DNA from: Ulva prolifera
Lineage: Eukaryota > Chlorophyta > Ulvophyceae > Ulvales > Ulvaceae
DNA length: 64,000 bases
Direction: 5' to 3'
Assembly: GCA_023078555.1 (NCBI GenBank)
Contig: CM041197.1
Location: forward strand, 1,336,501-1,400,500
Both the position numbers and the translations under genes were made by a program. Shown here in pieces: positions 35,601 through 46,873 of this stretch; within the stretch, counting starts at the first letter, position 1, and each line of letters starts with the position of its first letter. Under the pieces are notes generated by a model. That model had not been told where the DNA came from, did not search any database, and saw only the letters and a list, made by a program, of their open reading frames with translations.

Positions 35601-37064
35601 TTGCAGAGTCTCGCCACCGCGCTGCCCTTCAATGAGCTCCCCCGGCTGTTGCCGCTGCTCCGCTGCAGCGCATTCGCTCTCGCGCTGGAGCCGCCGTCGG
35701 CGGCCGCGCTGCGCATGCACTGCGTTGACGCCGGGGTGAAGCCCCCCCCTCCCGAGCCGGGCTTCCAGCCGGCCGCTCGCTTGCTGCCGCCGTCGCCCCC
35801 GACCGTGCATGCGATTGTCCTCAAGGCGCACACCGCCCACGCGCTCGCCTGCGACGTGTGGGCGGCGTGCTCTCGTAGCACCCGCATCCTCTCGGCGCTT
35901 GACGCGCCGCGAGACCCGCCGGGCGAGGGGGCGGCCGGAGGCGACGCGCTGCCGGTGCCGTGCTGGTCTGCGATACTCCACTACTCGCGCTTCGCGATAG
36001 GGGTGTCGAACGCATGCATTGACGCGGCGTTGGCGCATGCGGCGCACGTGGAGAGGACGGGGGCGGACGCGGTGAGTGTGTGCGGGGCCGGCGGGGTGGC
36101 GCCGACAGACGCGGACCGCGCGACGCTCCGGCACACGGTGTCGAGCGTCGGGGGCCCGTACGCGGCGGCGCGGGCGTCGATGCGGGCACTCGCGCACCTG
36201 GTGGCGGCGGGCAGGCTGGACATGGTGAAGACGGCGCTGGCGGTGGAGGCGTGGCCACGGGGCGGGGGTGGCGGTGGCGCCGCGGCGCGCGTGTTCAGCC
36301 GGGACTTCGTGTACGCGCTGCTTCAGGTCGCACATGGCGCGGCCGGCAGCATGCAGGACGTGATGCAGCATGAGGTGGGGCTGTACGAGGCGTGCCAGGA
36401 TCTGCGCTCCGGCGGGCGGCGCACGGCGGCGCAGGAGGTTGAGCTGCGGCTGCGGGGCGCCGACCCACGCCGCAAGGCGCTCGCCCCGCTGCACGAGCTG
36501 CATTGGAGCCACCCCGACCGCTGCGCGGATGGCGCAGCAGCGGCGGCTGCGCCTCCGGCGGCGGCCATGGCCGCGGCCGCGTGCGCGGCGGCGCAGCCGC
36601 CGACGCCGGCGGCCGCCGTCGTGCGTGCTGCGGTGTGGCAGCGCCTCGCGGCAGCGCATGAGGCGCTGCTGCTGCTGCGGCGATTGGCGATGCTGAAGGG
36701 CTCCGGGGGCCCCCAGGAGCGAGAGGTCGGCGAGTTTGTGCTGAGCGTGCTGCTTCGGCGGCCGGAGTTCCTCGTGCTGCTCGAGGCTGCGGTGCAGCGT
36801 GTCTCCCTGCTGCAGCATGCGCCGCCGTTTGTGTACCGGGAGCCTCCGGTCGGCAGCCCTGCCGGCGCACCGCCGATCCCGGCATGGGCGCGGGAGCTGC
36901 TATGCCGGCATGACCGCAGCGTGCGCAGCGGCCGGGTGTCCGGGGACTGCCACCGGCGATTCACTGTTGGCCACGTTGTCAAGGCGGCGCTGTACTGGCG
37001 GAAGCAGGCGGCGCACAACTCTGGGGACGCGCACAAAGGCGGCGCCCGCGGCGGGGGGAGATGA
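32682..37064 (+). CDS. Acidic-motif/coiled-coil/helical protein, candidate ATRIP-like checkpoint protein
   Basis: Five phase-0 exons: 32682-32759, 32842-33681, 34025-34333, 34475-35326 and 35607-37064, giving 1178 residues. Residues 5-22 are strongly acidic with hydrophobics (DDDDDILDDIDWAAIDA), the pattern of peptides that dock on the basic cleft of the RPA70 N-terminal domain. Residues ~30-240 are Pro/Gln/His-rich and disordered. Residues ~240-345 are a coiled coil (LREQLSRTAAEKLVLQEQL, LEQQQARVREQAVDLQRER). The rest is Ala/Leu-rich helical, compatible with alpha-solenoid repeats, with low-complexity Gly/Ala insertions. The order acidic motif, coiled coil, helical C-terminal half is that of ATRIP/Rad26/Ddc2, the partner of the ATR kinase. 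That assignment rests on architecture only; another coiled-coil scaffold is possible. Gene structure is well supported. Confidence 0.75.
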
Positions 37065-38321
37065 CGCTGCGCTGCATGCTCGGACATGTGATCAGGGGGC
37101 AAAAGCGTTTGCCTTACTTGAGATCTGGGCATGCAGCGGGGCGAAGCCGCCGCATTTGCGGTTGCGGCATTTTCTTGTTTCGTGTGTATCGTGACGTCTG
37201 TGAAGGAATATGCATGGTAGCTCTTATGTGCTTGTACTGGCCAGCGTTGTGTGCAGTGTCCTTTTTTTTTCGAACTTTCCAGGATGAAGAGGCAGCGCTG
37301 TGTAACACACATGCTTTTCCCCCTGCATCTTGTGAATGTAGTGAATGAGGTATACAACCTGGCATCTGTCCTTAACAGTGGTGCAATTACCATGCAATTG
37401 GTCACATGGAGGTGTACAACATATGATCCACGAGGTGCTGAGGCGTAGCCTGACAACTGGCGCAAGCACTGCTACTTACAACCATGAAAGGGCATCTGAG
37501 ATCTGCGACTACAATGACATGTGGCTTCAAAGCTCTTCCTGTACGGCTGCACCCGACCTGAAGTGCGCCTCCTGATAGCATTTCACACACTGATACTCCA
37601 GTGGACACAGGCGCTGTGTCAGACGCACACTAGCCAAGCTGCTCTGACGATCGACCTTGCATGGCAGCACCCTATCCTCCTCCCGTATGCCCTTTTGACA
37701 CAGCGAGTGACCTAGACCCCTCCATACCTAGACCCCTCCATAGCGTCCCTTCTTCACATTGACGCGACGATCCAGTGAATTCATGATGGGGACGCATCCA
37801 TCCCTGAGGCTGCTTAGCAGCACATGTGTCCTGGACATCGGAGTTGTGCAACTTCCCTGTGAACATGGCTGTGTAATCATGCAAACGCAAATACATCGGT
37901 CCATGACGATCTCTGCTCAACACTGTGTCACCCACACAGCGGTGACGCCTACGCCATCATAACCGGCTGTTGGAGGTGCCACGCACAGTGTGAACTCCAG
38001 CAGCCCAGAACCCAGTAGCACCAAGCGTGCGGCATTGACTCGAGCGGGCCACCGACGAGGTGCACCGAAATTCTCCCAATTGCATCTGTACCTAGTCTTG
38101 ACGAAATCACTCTTGTGAGCAGTGACCCTCAACAGAGTGCATGGAAACGAGGAGCTGCTGTAAACATATACATACCACAGGCGACTGCCCAACCATGTAT
38201 TCTGAGCACTGACTTCTGTTGGAAGTCATTGAGCCAGTGGAAGCGAATGAATGCAAAACATGAGCTTTGGCACGTACGTGCCATTGCCACACTCTGCCCT
38301 CACAATGAAACCACCAGACAC
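37065..38321. other. Intergenic, no gene seen
   Basis: Spacer between convergent genes. It includes a T10 run near 37262 and otherwise ordinary AT-richer sequence with short random frames. Confidence 0.45.
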
Positions 38322-39512
38322 TCACTTGACCCGGGTCAAGGCTGCCACAGAGCCACTCTGAGGAGGCTCCCAGACCTCATGTGCTGAAGCTGCAGCCCGC
38401 AGCCCCCGTGGCTCTTGGCGGCCTGGTCGCAAGGTAGCTGACACTGGCTCTGGCTTGGATTGATTTGCACTGTGTGAAACAGTGCAGGATCGACAGCCTG
38501 GTCGCAGAGCTGACCACACAGCCTCAGCAGCATGGACGCCATTTTCACGCCAGCTACTGGGCCACGGCTGTGTGCTGTGGCTGTGTTTCCCGTAGTCGTG
38601 TGCCCATGCTGCTGCACATCGCAAGAGGTCCTCAGACCCACTCGGATCTGTGCTGCCGAGGGTCGTGGTGCCAGTAGCGGAAGGCCGGCTGCGCTGTGGC
38701 TGTGTGGTGGCAGCATGGGCAACGCCGGGGTCTGATCGAGACATGTAGCCTGAGAGTGCACCCAGGAGCAGAGATGAGCCGAGCATGTTGACGGGTCCAT
38801 TACCCCATGATATCACCATGCCGCTCAGTACCCCCGCTGCTGTGTGGTTTTTCCCTGCATTGCAGTGCAGCATCTTTGGTGGAATGCTCTGTGGGATGCG
38901 AGGCAGAACACCAGATGGACGGGAGGGCTTTCAGCCACCATTGTAGCTGGTCTGCCACGGGTTCTGCGACTGCGAAAGCACTGGAGATGGGAGGGGGACG
39001 CACAGTCATCGGTATCTCTTATCCGCTTCAGAATGCAGAGGGGCAGCGAATATGAAAAGCTCAACACAGCAAAGTTCTGCAATACAGCAAGCGTCAATCA
39101 AAACAGGGAATCACACTATGGACCCATGTCCAAGATGTACATGACGGGTCAGCAGAACATACCTTTGCACTACCAAAGCCTTCTCTGTGTAGGGCACCGA
39201 AGCCCCTGCCTTCCTTTTTGACTATCATCGAGATGGACTGGCGCGCTGCAGAAATGCGTCGAAATCAGGTCAATCTGACCGCGTAAAAGATAATTCACAA
39301 CATATCAAAATTCCCATCGTACCTGCTCCAAGGAGGTATCCCAATACGCCAGTGACGAGCGCTGGAGTGATGCTTTCGAATGTGCATGGTAACGGAGGAA
39401 CAGTTCTGTCGGCGGAATTGACTTCAACAGGTCGCGGATCATCTCTTGTAACCTTTGCTACGTAGTATGGCTCAATATTATCATCTGATGCAGCATGATC
39501 AGGCCCTGGCAT
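38322..39512 (-). CDS. Small predicted membrane protein, unknown family
   Basis: Two minus-strand exons, 39512-39323 and 38854-38322, join in phase 1 (donor GCAG|GTACGA, acceptor AATGCAG|GG), giving 240 residues. The N-terminal ~45 residues are hydrophilic and acidic. Two Gly-rich hydrophobic segments follow (ITPALVTGVLGYLLGAG, then GVLSGMVISW and NMLGSSLLLGALSGYM), with the splice site between them. The ~140-residue tail is Ser/Thr/Arg-rich and disordered. Small-residue GxxxG-like spacing resembles TIM22/TIM17-type or other small organellar membrane proteins, but no diagnostic motif is seen and no name is given. The first exon frame is open further upstream; the ATG at 39512 was chosen because it starts a clean hydrophilic N terminus. 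Confidence 0.55.
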
Positions 39513-40855
39513 GATGGCTGCGACCAAGGATATCTGGCAGGCGCAAAGCGTTGACTGTTGGTAGACGATCGTACTGTCGCAGCCGAAGACTGCAATCCGC
39601 GGTTCCCTCACAGCGTGGCAATCATCATGCTTCTGCATGATGGCCCTGCTGCACGTTGCCAGCCCTGGTTCGACGCGTCAGCACACTGGAGTGGCAACAG
39701 GTGCGCATTTGCAAGCTATAGCAGGTCGCGTCACGCTGTTCCGTGGAAGGCCACGCAAGTCGATGCCTGTGATGGTTCAGAGCGGTTTGGACGCGCCACG
39801 TCTTTGTGAAAGATGCGGCTCGCTCAGCACGTCGATGCTCGGCGTACTGCTATATCGTCATGGATCGTGGTCGCAAGCGGAGGGGGCTCTGCCTCGACGT
39901 GATGCGAAGTCACACCTCAGTTCCCAAACCTGTGGAGCCACTATCTCGAGATACTGCAGACTGGCTACAAGAGTCGCTCCGTACGAATATTCTGTCGAAA
40001 CGGATTCCAGTACCGGACCGATAGTGGTGGTATATTCCACCAACCGGGTATCTCGGCTGCCAACGCAACAACCACACGTCCGGAAGCTCTGCTACACTGT
40101 TTTCGACAGGATCACGCAGTCTGCCTGTTGGCTGATGCAGTACTCGTTCCAGCGATGGGATGTAATGTCACCAGTGCACTGGATGCCAAATGCGACGCAG
40201 TAATCGGATGAACAGGGAAACTTCAGCATGGGACACATCACTCCCGACACTAACACGTTAGACAGACTGTGGCCTGGCACTTGCAGCTCAACAGAAAGGC
40301 CGTTCCTGCGATCTGAAAGCTGACATGCGGTATTGCTTCTGAAAAAGGACTCAGCTGACATCCAGCTGTAATATGCAACAGGCCACCCCGGGCAGCAACC
40401 TATCGCAGCCGTGCTTAGCTCTGGACTGAGCAGCAGGGTTCAAGTAAAATGTGGGCCAGGGATCGCCCAGTCCCCACTGGCCACACGGCATCAAACCAGT
40501 CCGCGTGTTTACATGCCACCACGCCTGCTCCTAGATCTTGGCCATGTGCCCTTTGCAAGCCACAATCACCTGTGCAGCCCCATCTGGGCTGGTGGTGCTC
40601 AACGTATCGCACTGGATTGTCCGCTGCCGCAGCACCGGTGTGTCACGACTGCATGACGGGACGCTTGCAGCCTTCGTCTCACCGCCTGCACCGGTGCGCA
40701 GAACGTTCCTGAATCAGACACTCTCCACAAACCTCCGTCCAGAGGTCCCCACTGGAGACGCCCCAGTGCCCTTGAGCCCCCCGGAGCGTGCCCACCGCAC
40801 GGATGTCCCTCTGAGATCCCCGGAAGGAACAACGTTCAATGTTGTGCCATGGCGG
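39513..40855. other. Intergenic, no gene seen
   Basis: Upstream flank of the small membrane-protein gene and 3' flank of the next minus-strand gene. A 188-codon plus-strand frame at 39637-40203 has no domain and is mirrored by open frames on the other strand. Confidence 0.4.
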
Positions 40856-42271
40856 CTACGGCTGACTGCACAGAGCAGCGTCCCCCTGCGCGATTCGCGC
40901 CTGCAGCGCCGCGTCGCGCGCCCGCATCTCCGCCAGCCAGTCCGTGCCGCTCGCCGCCGCCGCACCCCCCGCGCCCGCGGAGGCGCGGCCGGGCGGCGCG
41001 CTGCCGCGCGGCGGAGCCGCGGCGGCGGCCGCCGGTGCGGCGGGGCTGCGCGCGGCGTCGCCGCGGCGCGTCGCGGCGACGATGCGGTCGTCGTCGGTCG
41101 CGATGCACGTCTGCAGCTCGAGGTCGTGAGCGTGCAGGACGTTGAGGTGCACGAGGGCCCGCCGCTTCGCCGCGGAGACGTTCGCCTGCAGCAAAACTAG
41201 TTTCTTGTGGCACGCTCGCCTCGCATCACCCTATGCAGCACATGCATGCCCGCCTCGAAACCGTCGGGTGGAATCCAAACAGCACACCTCAGGCGTGAAT
41301 CATGCAGACACGTCATTCATGCAGGTACACTGGTACTGTGTCGCAACCCTTGGCAAGGCAGCCGGGCAGCCTCCTGGTGTTACGAATCGGTGCATCGGAT
41401 CCCGCTCGCAGACCGTGGCCGTGCACATGTATGATTCTTGCATGTGCGCACAATTGGACACTCCAAGTTGAAGGCGTCTCTGTTAGACCAACGCCGCGTG
41501 CTCTGCTCTCAGGCCTCCGCGACTGCTTCGACTGTGCATACTCTGCGCATGCTCTGATCATATGCTGCAGAGGTGTTGAGCGGAGTGGCCGCCACTTGCC
41601 AAGTGCACCGTTTGTGTCCGCCTGCAGAGCTCCCTGTGGCCAACTTGACGCGCGCCACTCGCTGGGCGATAGGATGCTAGCTGTGGCGATTTGGATGTGC
41701 CATGATGTGGCGCAGGAGCATGGCGCAGAGATTCTTTCAGCACCAGGTCGGGCCGTCCTCCAAAGATCCGGTGTTGCCAGTTCACCAGGCGGAAACGGAG
41801 CGTGCAGTCGGGACATTCTCTGCCAATTACTCCCCCACACGCGGAGATAACCAGAAAGACAGGAAATGGCCCATTTGCATGGCCCGTATGCATGCAGTCA
41901 CAAAGGACAAGAGGCCAGGCATGAAGCCGGTTCTCGGAATCCACTCGCAAACCCACTCACTCGTCCAGGGCAGTAGGCCGGGCACGAGCGCGTACCACAG
42001 CCCTGCCGTATGCATGTATGCATGCATGACCACATAGCCATATCCATTGCATGTGTTCACCGGTGACCCGACAGGCGGGACGTCACGGCAGCGGCCACCG
42101 CACCACGTTGGGGTGTGCCATGAGCCAGCCGACACAGGGGCTACCATCTGGCTGCATGACAATCACGCCGGCGACAGCGCCGTCTGGCACCTCAGGCCCT
42201 GATGGGCCTTCCTCGCCCAGGCCATCGTGCTCGTCCAGGCCGGAGTGTGAGGGCCCCTCCGCTTGCAGCAT
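40856..42271 (-). CDS. Hypothetical two-exon protein, unknown function
   Basis: Minus-strand exons 42271-42104 and 41185-40856 join at phase 0 (donor AACGTG|GTGCGG, acceptor TTTGCTGCAG), giving 165 residues. The N-terminal exon is acidic and Gly/Pro-rich (EEGPSGPEVPDG) followed by GVIVMQPDGSPCVGWLMAHP. The C-terminal exon has a basic amphipathic helix (SAAKRRALVHLNVLHAHDLELQ), an Ala/Pro-rich linker and a short terminal helix (WLAEMRARDAALQARIAQG). The intron is 918 bases and might hide another exon. No family is recognised. Support comes from phase agreement, the preferred donor type and exon GC content. Confidence 0.45.
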
Positions 42272-43667
42272 ACCAGGGCCATCAACTTAGAAGGGCTGCA
42301 ATCAACTCCTCAGCTGCTATCAAGACCACCCTTGCTCCTGCAGATCGGCTATCCTGTGTCAGCTCAGAGATGTGGGTTCAGGAAAGGCATTGCTGGGGTA
42401 AGAGTGGCATATACATTGTTGCTCACGGAGATCGCAGTGCATGATGTTGCGTTAAAGCATCTATGCGGAAGCCCGACCTGTAGTTGTTTGGGAGACTTAC
42501 GAACAAGCTACTGCTTGGATTTTCGATCAAGTGGTTCGTTTGGAGGCATACTTATCCGCAGTTTGGGACCCGGTGCATTGCTGCAAGACAGCCTGTGCAT
42601 ACATAACAATTCTGACATGCCGAAGCAGTATGCTAGGTACTGGGTTTTAGTCTTCCAAGTTTTCGGTGGCCTTGCTGTTGTGGAACATGCCCCCGGTGGT
42701 GCGGCGCTAAGAAATGCACCTGCCAGGCAGTGTCAGCACAATCGCACGCCCTCAGACAACAGCCTGCCTTCACAAAGTAGGTTCAACAACAAATGTTGCT
42801 ACAATTAATTATGTACTTTGGTCCACACACTGAAGGTAATCGCGTGGTACGCGCGGTGAGGAGTAGTTGACACCCGACCTGTTCGAACAGGCACGAAACG
42901 TCTGATACATTCACAGACCTGGAACACTCGAATACGTACACTATGCTCTCATCGACACGAGCCGTTTGAATGCAAAGCTGAGCCCATCGAAAGCGTGCTT
43001 GCTGTATGATCGCGCAACGCATGCATGCTGTATGTTGAGGTAAAAAAGCTACAGGAGGATACAGAATTCGGAAGAGCACCAGCACGTGCTGTCAAAGAAA
43101 GATAACAGGAATTCGTGGATGTTCCTCTACCAAAATGCGCGTTACGAAGCCACTATAGTTCAAGCAGACTGCTGAACCTACATCCTGTGCCACCTACACA
43201 CTAGCATGCACGCATCCAGATGCTTAACTCTGCGAAATTAAGGACCGGCGACAGGTGAGAAGTTGCGTAGATCCTGTTGGCAGATGGAGTTGATGTATAC
43301 CCCTGTCGCCACACATTCAGACGAATCCATCAGAAGGGTATGTTAGCGAAGCCGTTCCCTTGAATGGTACAATGCGTCAGTCGAAGAAATACTATTCACT
43401 TTATATGTTTCCGAGGGCTCGTCATTTCTTTGGTCTACGTTCGTCTTTACATCCGGGTAGCCTTTGCCTGCTGCGTTTGACAGTAAAATAGCGACGCTGA
43501 TCTGGCATACGCTATAATTTGAAGCTCGTTTGGTTTTCATTTTTCTAAATCTTTTCGGCGCGTTGTTTGTGCTTACTGTCAGATTTTGAGAGTCGACTTT
43601 GAGCTCTGTGTGTCTTGCACAGGGGGCCTGGGAACAGTCCAGGTCTTGAAGCAGAACAACTGCAGAC
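42272..43667. other. Intergenic, no gene seen
   Basis: A divergent spacer between a minus-strand and a plus-strand gene, AT-richer than the exons. A 181-codon plus-strand frame (42263-42808) lacks an early ATG and has no recognised domain. Confidence 0.4.
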
Positions 43668-44478
43668 ATGGGTATCTTAGGATCCTTGAAGAAGTGGATC
43701 TGGGGAGACGAGCAGGTGCCCTGCTGCTGCCCTTGCCCGCTGATGATGTATCTGCTGGCATTTGTGCTGACACGTACCGATCCATGTACCAGTGGACGTG
43801 TAGTCGGCAACAGAATATACCAGCATTATACGAGAACCAATTCAAGTCTGGTATCGCAGTAACTTGTTGTGAAGCTAGCATGCCTTCTTCAGTCTGTGCA
43901 TGAGCTCAATGCAATCAGCCCAATCAGCCCTTAGCTCAGCAATTAGCGATCACTTGATCTGGGTGACGGCCATAAATCTCTTACGAAGCACTCTTAATGC
44001 ACTGCAAAGGTGGCCATGTATAGCGGGTATGGGGCCCCAGTGACTTGGGCCATTTGATAGTGAGTCGTGACTGCCATTCCGTATGCAGCAACCTGATGAA
44101 AATCCCACAGCTACACCTGAGAAAGCAGTAGTCAGGCGCTTGCCTGTTCTTTCTGATGCCTTAGCTAGGCCCGTCGGGGGGCTGCAAGGCCTGGCATGGT
44201 TTCTGGGCAGCCTTGTTTGTGACGAGTGGGGTCAACCAGCAACTGAGATTCTGCAAGCCTCGTCAGCGGGGCTACTGCAGCAGATGCCAGGACGCGCAAT
44301 CAAACCAGAGAAAGTGAACATGGATTGCGCTCACGGGATCGTGACTGTCCGGCTGGCAAGTCAGGGCGCATCAGGGCAGGGAGCACCTCAGGCAGCACAG
44401 CCTTCCAATAAACCAAGCAAAGCCAAGAGCAAGGTAAAAGGGAAAGGGAAGGGGAAGGTCAGAGACAAGAAACGGTGA
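43668..44478 (+). CDS. Small protein with basic C-terminal tail, unknown function
   Basis: Two exons, 43668-43715 and 44089-44478, phase 0, 145 residues. Exon 1 encodes only 16 residues, MGILGSLKKWIWGDEQ. The Gly at position 2 and the adjacent amphipathic basic/aromatic residues would suit N-myristoylation and membrane attachment. The middle has a hydrophobic segment (GLQGLAWFLGSLVCDEWGQ) and a plausible folded part to about residue 105. The C terminus is a Lys/Gly/Ser tail (KAKSKVKGKGKGKVRDKKR), typical of nucleic-acid or acidic-membrane contact. No family is recognised. The model depends on the short first exon, whose donor (GAGCAG|GTGCCC) and acceptor (GTATGCAG) fit. Confidence 0.5.
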
Positions 44479-45040
44479 TCGCCTGCTTTTGCAGTGCCTG
44501 AACAACTTGTTTTCAATCAACACTGCAAGGATGACGCACAGATCCTTGAACGGTGGAACGATGCAGCACCATCTCTGTCTTACCTGCTCTTGCCGTGAGT
44601 TTCTGACAATATTTATCTACGATCACATTCAGTGTAAATGCAGCGCAAGGCACATTCATTGTGAATGTGTTCCGTTGAGGATCTTGTTGGGGAACTCATC
44701 GCGTGACAAGGAGATGGATGAATTTCGTCGTGCATACATCAAACCTGGTCCGGAGCATGTCATGTCCGCCAAAAGAGAACAGCAGTATGAGGTTGTCACC
44801 ATGCAATTTATGCTGCCGTGTGATGATGTCGGCACTTATTGCGTCGCTGAAATCAAGGCGTGTCCGACCGTCCGAACACAAGATAGTACCAGCACTGTTC
44901 CTGCACACAAGGTCTTGTCCGACTGTCTCGTCACTGTGCGGCCTCGTCCACGAAGGCATAAACAACGTCACCAGAAAGTAACAATGCCATAGCACTGCGG
45001 CCTTTGCCATACCTAGCATGCGGATCTTGCTCCACCGCTG
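44479..45040. other. Convergent spacer, no gene seen
   Basis: The space between the 3' ends of two convergent genes. Open frames exist on both strands (44489-44992 plus, 44696-45019 minus), but neither has a domain or a splice partner. Confidence 0.4.
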
Positions 45041-45706
45041 TCAGCCTCGATTGATCGAGGCGGTGCATGGCATGGGCGTGGGATCGGCGCGCTGTCCGGG
45101 ATCTGCATCCGGATGAATGTCGGAGTCTCCCGCAGCATCAGATTGCAAAGGAAGCAGTACAGCTGTCAAGTCATCATGTGTCTTGCGAGTAGCGGGAAGC
45201 TGGCATATTGTTAGGCAACCGACTCTGTTCTGTGTCTCGCAATCGTCACCGGTCAAGAACGTTGGCAGTTCAGCCCGCACCTCTTGTGCGCCTCCGTGCT
45301 TGCTCAATACAGCATCGTTCCAGCTGTAGACAGCAGCAAGCTTTGTATAGGTCAACTTCTGCAACACGGGCCCCTCTTCGTACGCTTCCTTGGACAGTCA
45401 ACCATCCAGCAGTAAACTGACCAAATGCCACCTGTAAGCGATCTTGAAGTGTCGGCTCATGGCGAGTCGAGGTATCCTACGGGAGACCCCGACAAAAAGA
45501 GTGCGTTTCTCTTTGCCTTGTACTCTGGTTTCCAATCGTGAACAGAACTTGCAAGAGTGTCGGTCGTCTGTGTCGAAATATGTCTGCTCCAACTCGACCG
45601 AGCAGACATCCACGTCAGCTCCCCACGTGCACCACTCGCTTGGTGTATATAGGCGATATCGCCTTCTGCCACGCATGTTCGCAACAGCGACTCGACCAAA
45701 CAGCAT
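45041..45706 (-). CDS. Hypothetical two-exon protein, unknown function
   Basis: Minus-strand exons 45706-45432 and 45323-45041 join at phase 2 (donor TTACAG|GTGGCA, acceptor TCTACAG|CTGG) across a 108-base intron, giving 185 residues. Residues ~10-90 form a balanced, probably folded region with CSVELEQTYFDTDDRHSCKF (two Cys) and RRIPRLAMSRHFKIAY. This continues across the splice into SWNDAVLSKHGGAQEVRAE. The C-terminal ~45 residues are acidic and Pro/Asp-rich, likely disordered. No known family is recognised. The ATG at 45706 is the first in frame, but an upstream exon is possible. The in-phase join of two otherwise broken frames is the main support. Confidence 0.5.
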
Positions 45707-46873
45707 AAGGGTACCACTTCATCGTGATCACAGCGCATGTAGTCATATCATGCGGGACTGGCCACGTCTGTGGAAGGGCTGGCTGGCGAGAGTGTGAAAG
45801 CCTCCGATCGATGCTCGTCGACAGTTGGCAGATCGAACAGCGCGCGCGGGGCGGCCACGACTATGCCGATTGCGTAACGTTGGGATCGCGCGATCACACC
45901 GAGCAGTCGCCCGCTACTAGTGTGTCACAAAAGAGTAAACGGGAGAAGACAAACTCGCCCGCAACACGTTTCTTCACGCTCCGTTCCAGCCACTGCAGCT
46001 GTACACTACGGCTACTTGCGCCCTCGTGGGCCATGGCACGCTGCATGCCCCTCGCCATCGTTATGCTATCACGCATGCATGCTAGTACTGCGGCGGCGGC
46101 GAGTCCCGCGCCACACGCATGCCCGGCAGCCATTGGCCTGTCCGAACTGGCCACGTCTGCCCGTGCGTGTCATCGGTCCTGCATCATCCAGTGCACTTGG
46201 CAAGCTCCACTGCGCCACATGTGTCCAGCGCAAATTTGCTTAAGCAGCTATCTGTTCATCGGTCCATCTTGCCCTCCAGCTGTGGCCTGGGGCAAGGAGG
46301 CACTTCAGCTTCTGTCAAATCACCTGACACCCCTGTCCAGTTCTGCGTGCATGCCGTACTCATCAGGGGCGTTATTGTCACGGTCGGGGCAGATGCAGCG
46401 TTGTCGCTGATCAAGAGTGTGAGCTCCACCGCAGCTGTGGCGGCTTGATGCATATCGGCCGCCCCTCGAACAGAACGAGCGCTCGTGACCGCGTGCACTG
46501 ATTGGTATTGCAATCTCGGGGACGGGGAGGGGCCATGGCCAATGCTCCTGCGGATCACGGCGGGTCTTCTCCCCATCAGCCTGCTTGACAGTGAGACTGC
46601 TACGTGCTGTGCATGTGATGATATGCACAGTCATTATGGAGCCTGCCCTATATCTCGCAGGCTGCATAGCTCTGCGAGATATTGGGCAGGCTCCTGCAGA
46701 GCCTAGCCTGCCCTCCTCCACAGCAATGGATCAGGGGTGTCGCGAGGTGTACATCGCGAGGTGTACATAGTCATACGCTCACACCTCGGGCGCAACCGTG
46801 GACGGCAGCGCCCTGTCCCGTGAAGTGCACATGGCCAGGCTCAACGACTCCTCGTCCCTCTCCCCCGAAATGC
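45707..46873. other. Divergent upstream region with long hairpin
   Basis: Shared upstream space of the minus-strand gene ending at 45041 and the plus-strand nucleobase transporter. It contains the 23-bp hairpin at 46638-46694 and a tandem GCGAGGTGTACAT duplication at about 46742-46768. No gene is supported. Confidence 0.45.
46638..46694. repeat. 23-bp hairpin (22/23 paired) with 11-base loop
   Basis: The left arm 46638-46660 (GGAGCCTGCCC... TCTCGCAG) and right arm 46672-46694 are reverse complements with a single mismatch. It lies about 180 bases upstream of the transporter ATG. The geometry fits a small-RNA precursor, a compact MITE or a structured leader element. Confidence 0.8.

Noticed and set aside
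35436..36818. 460-codon minus-strand Arg/His-rich frame
   Set aside because: Antisense shadow of the terminal exon of the 32682-37064 gene.
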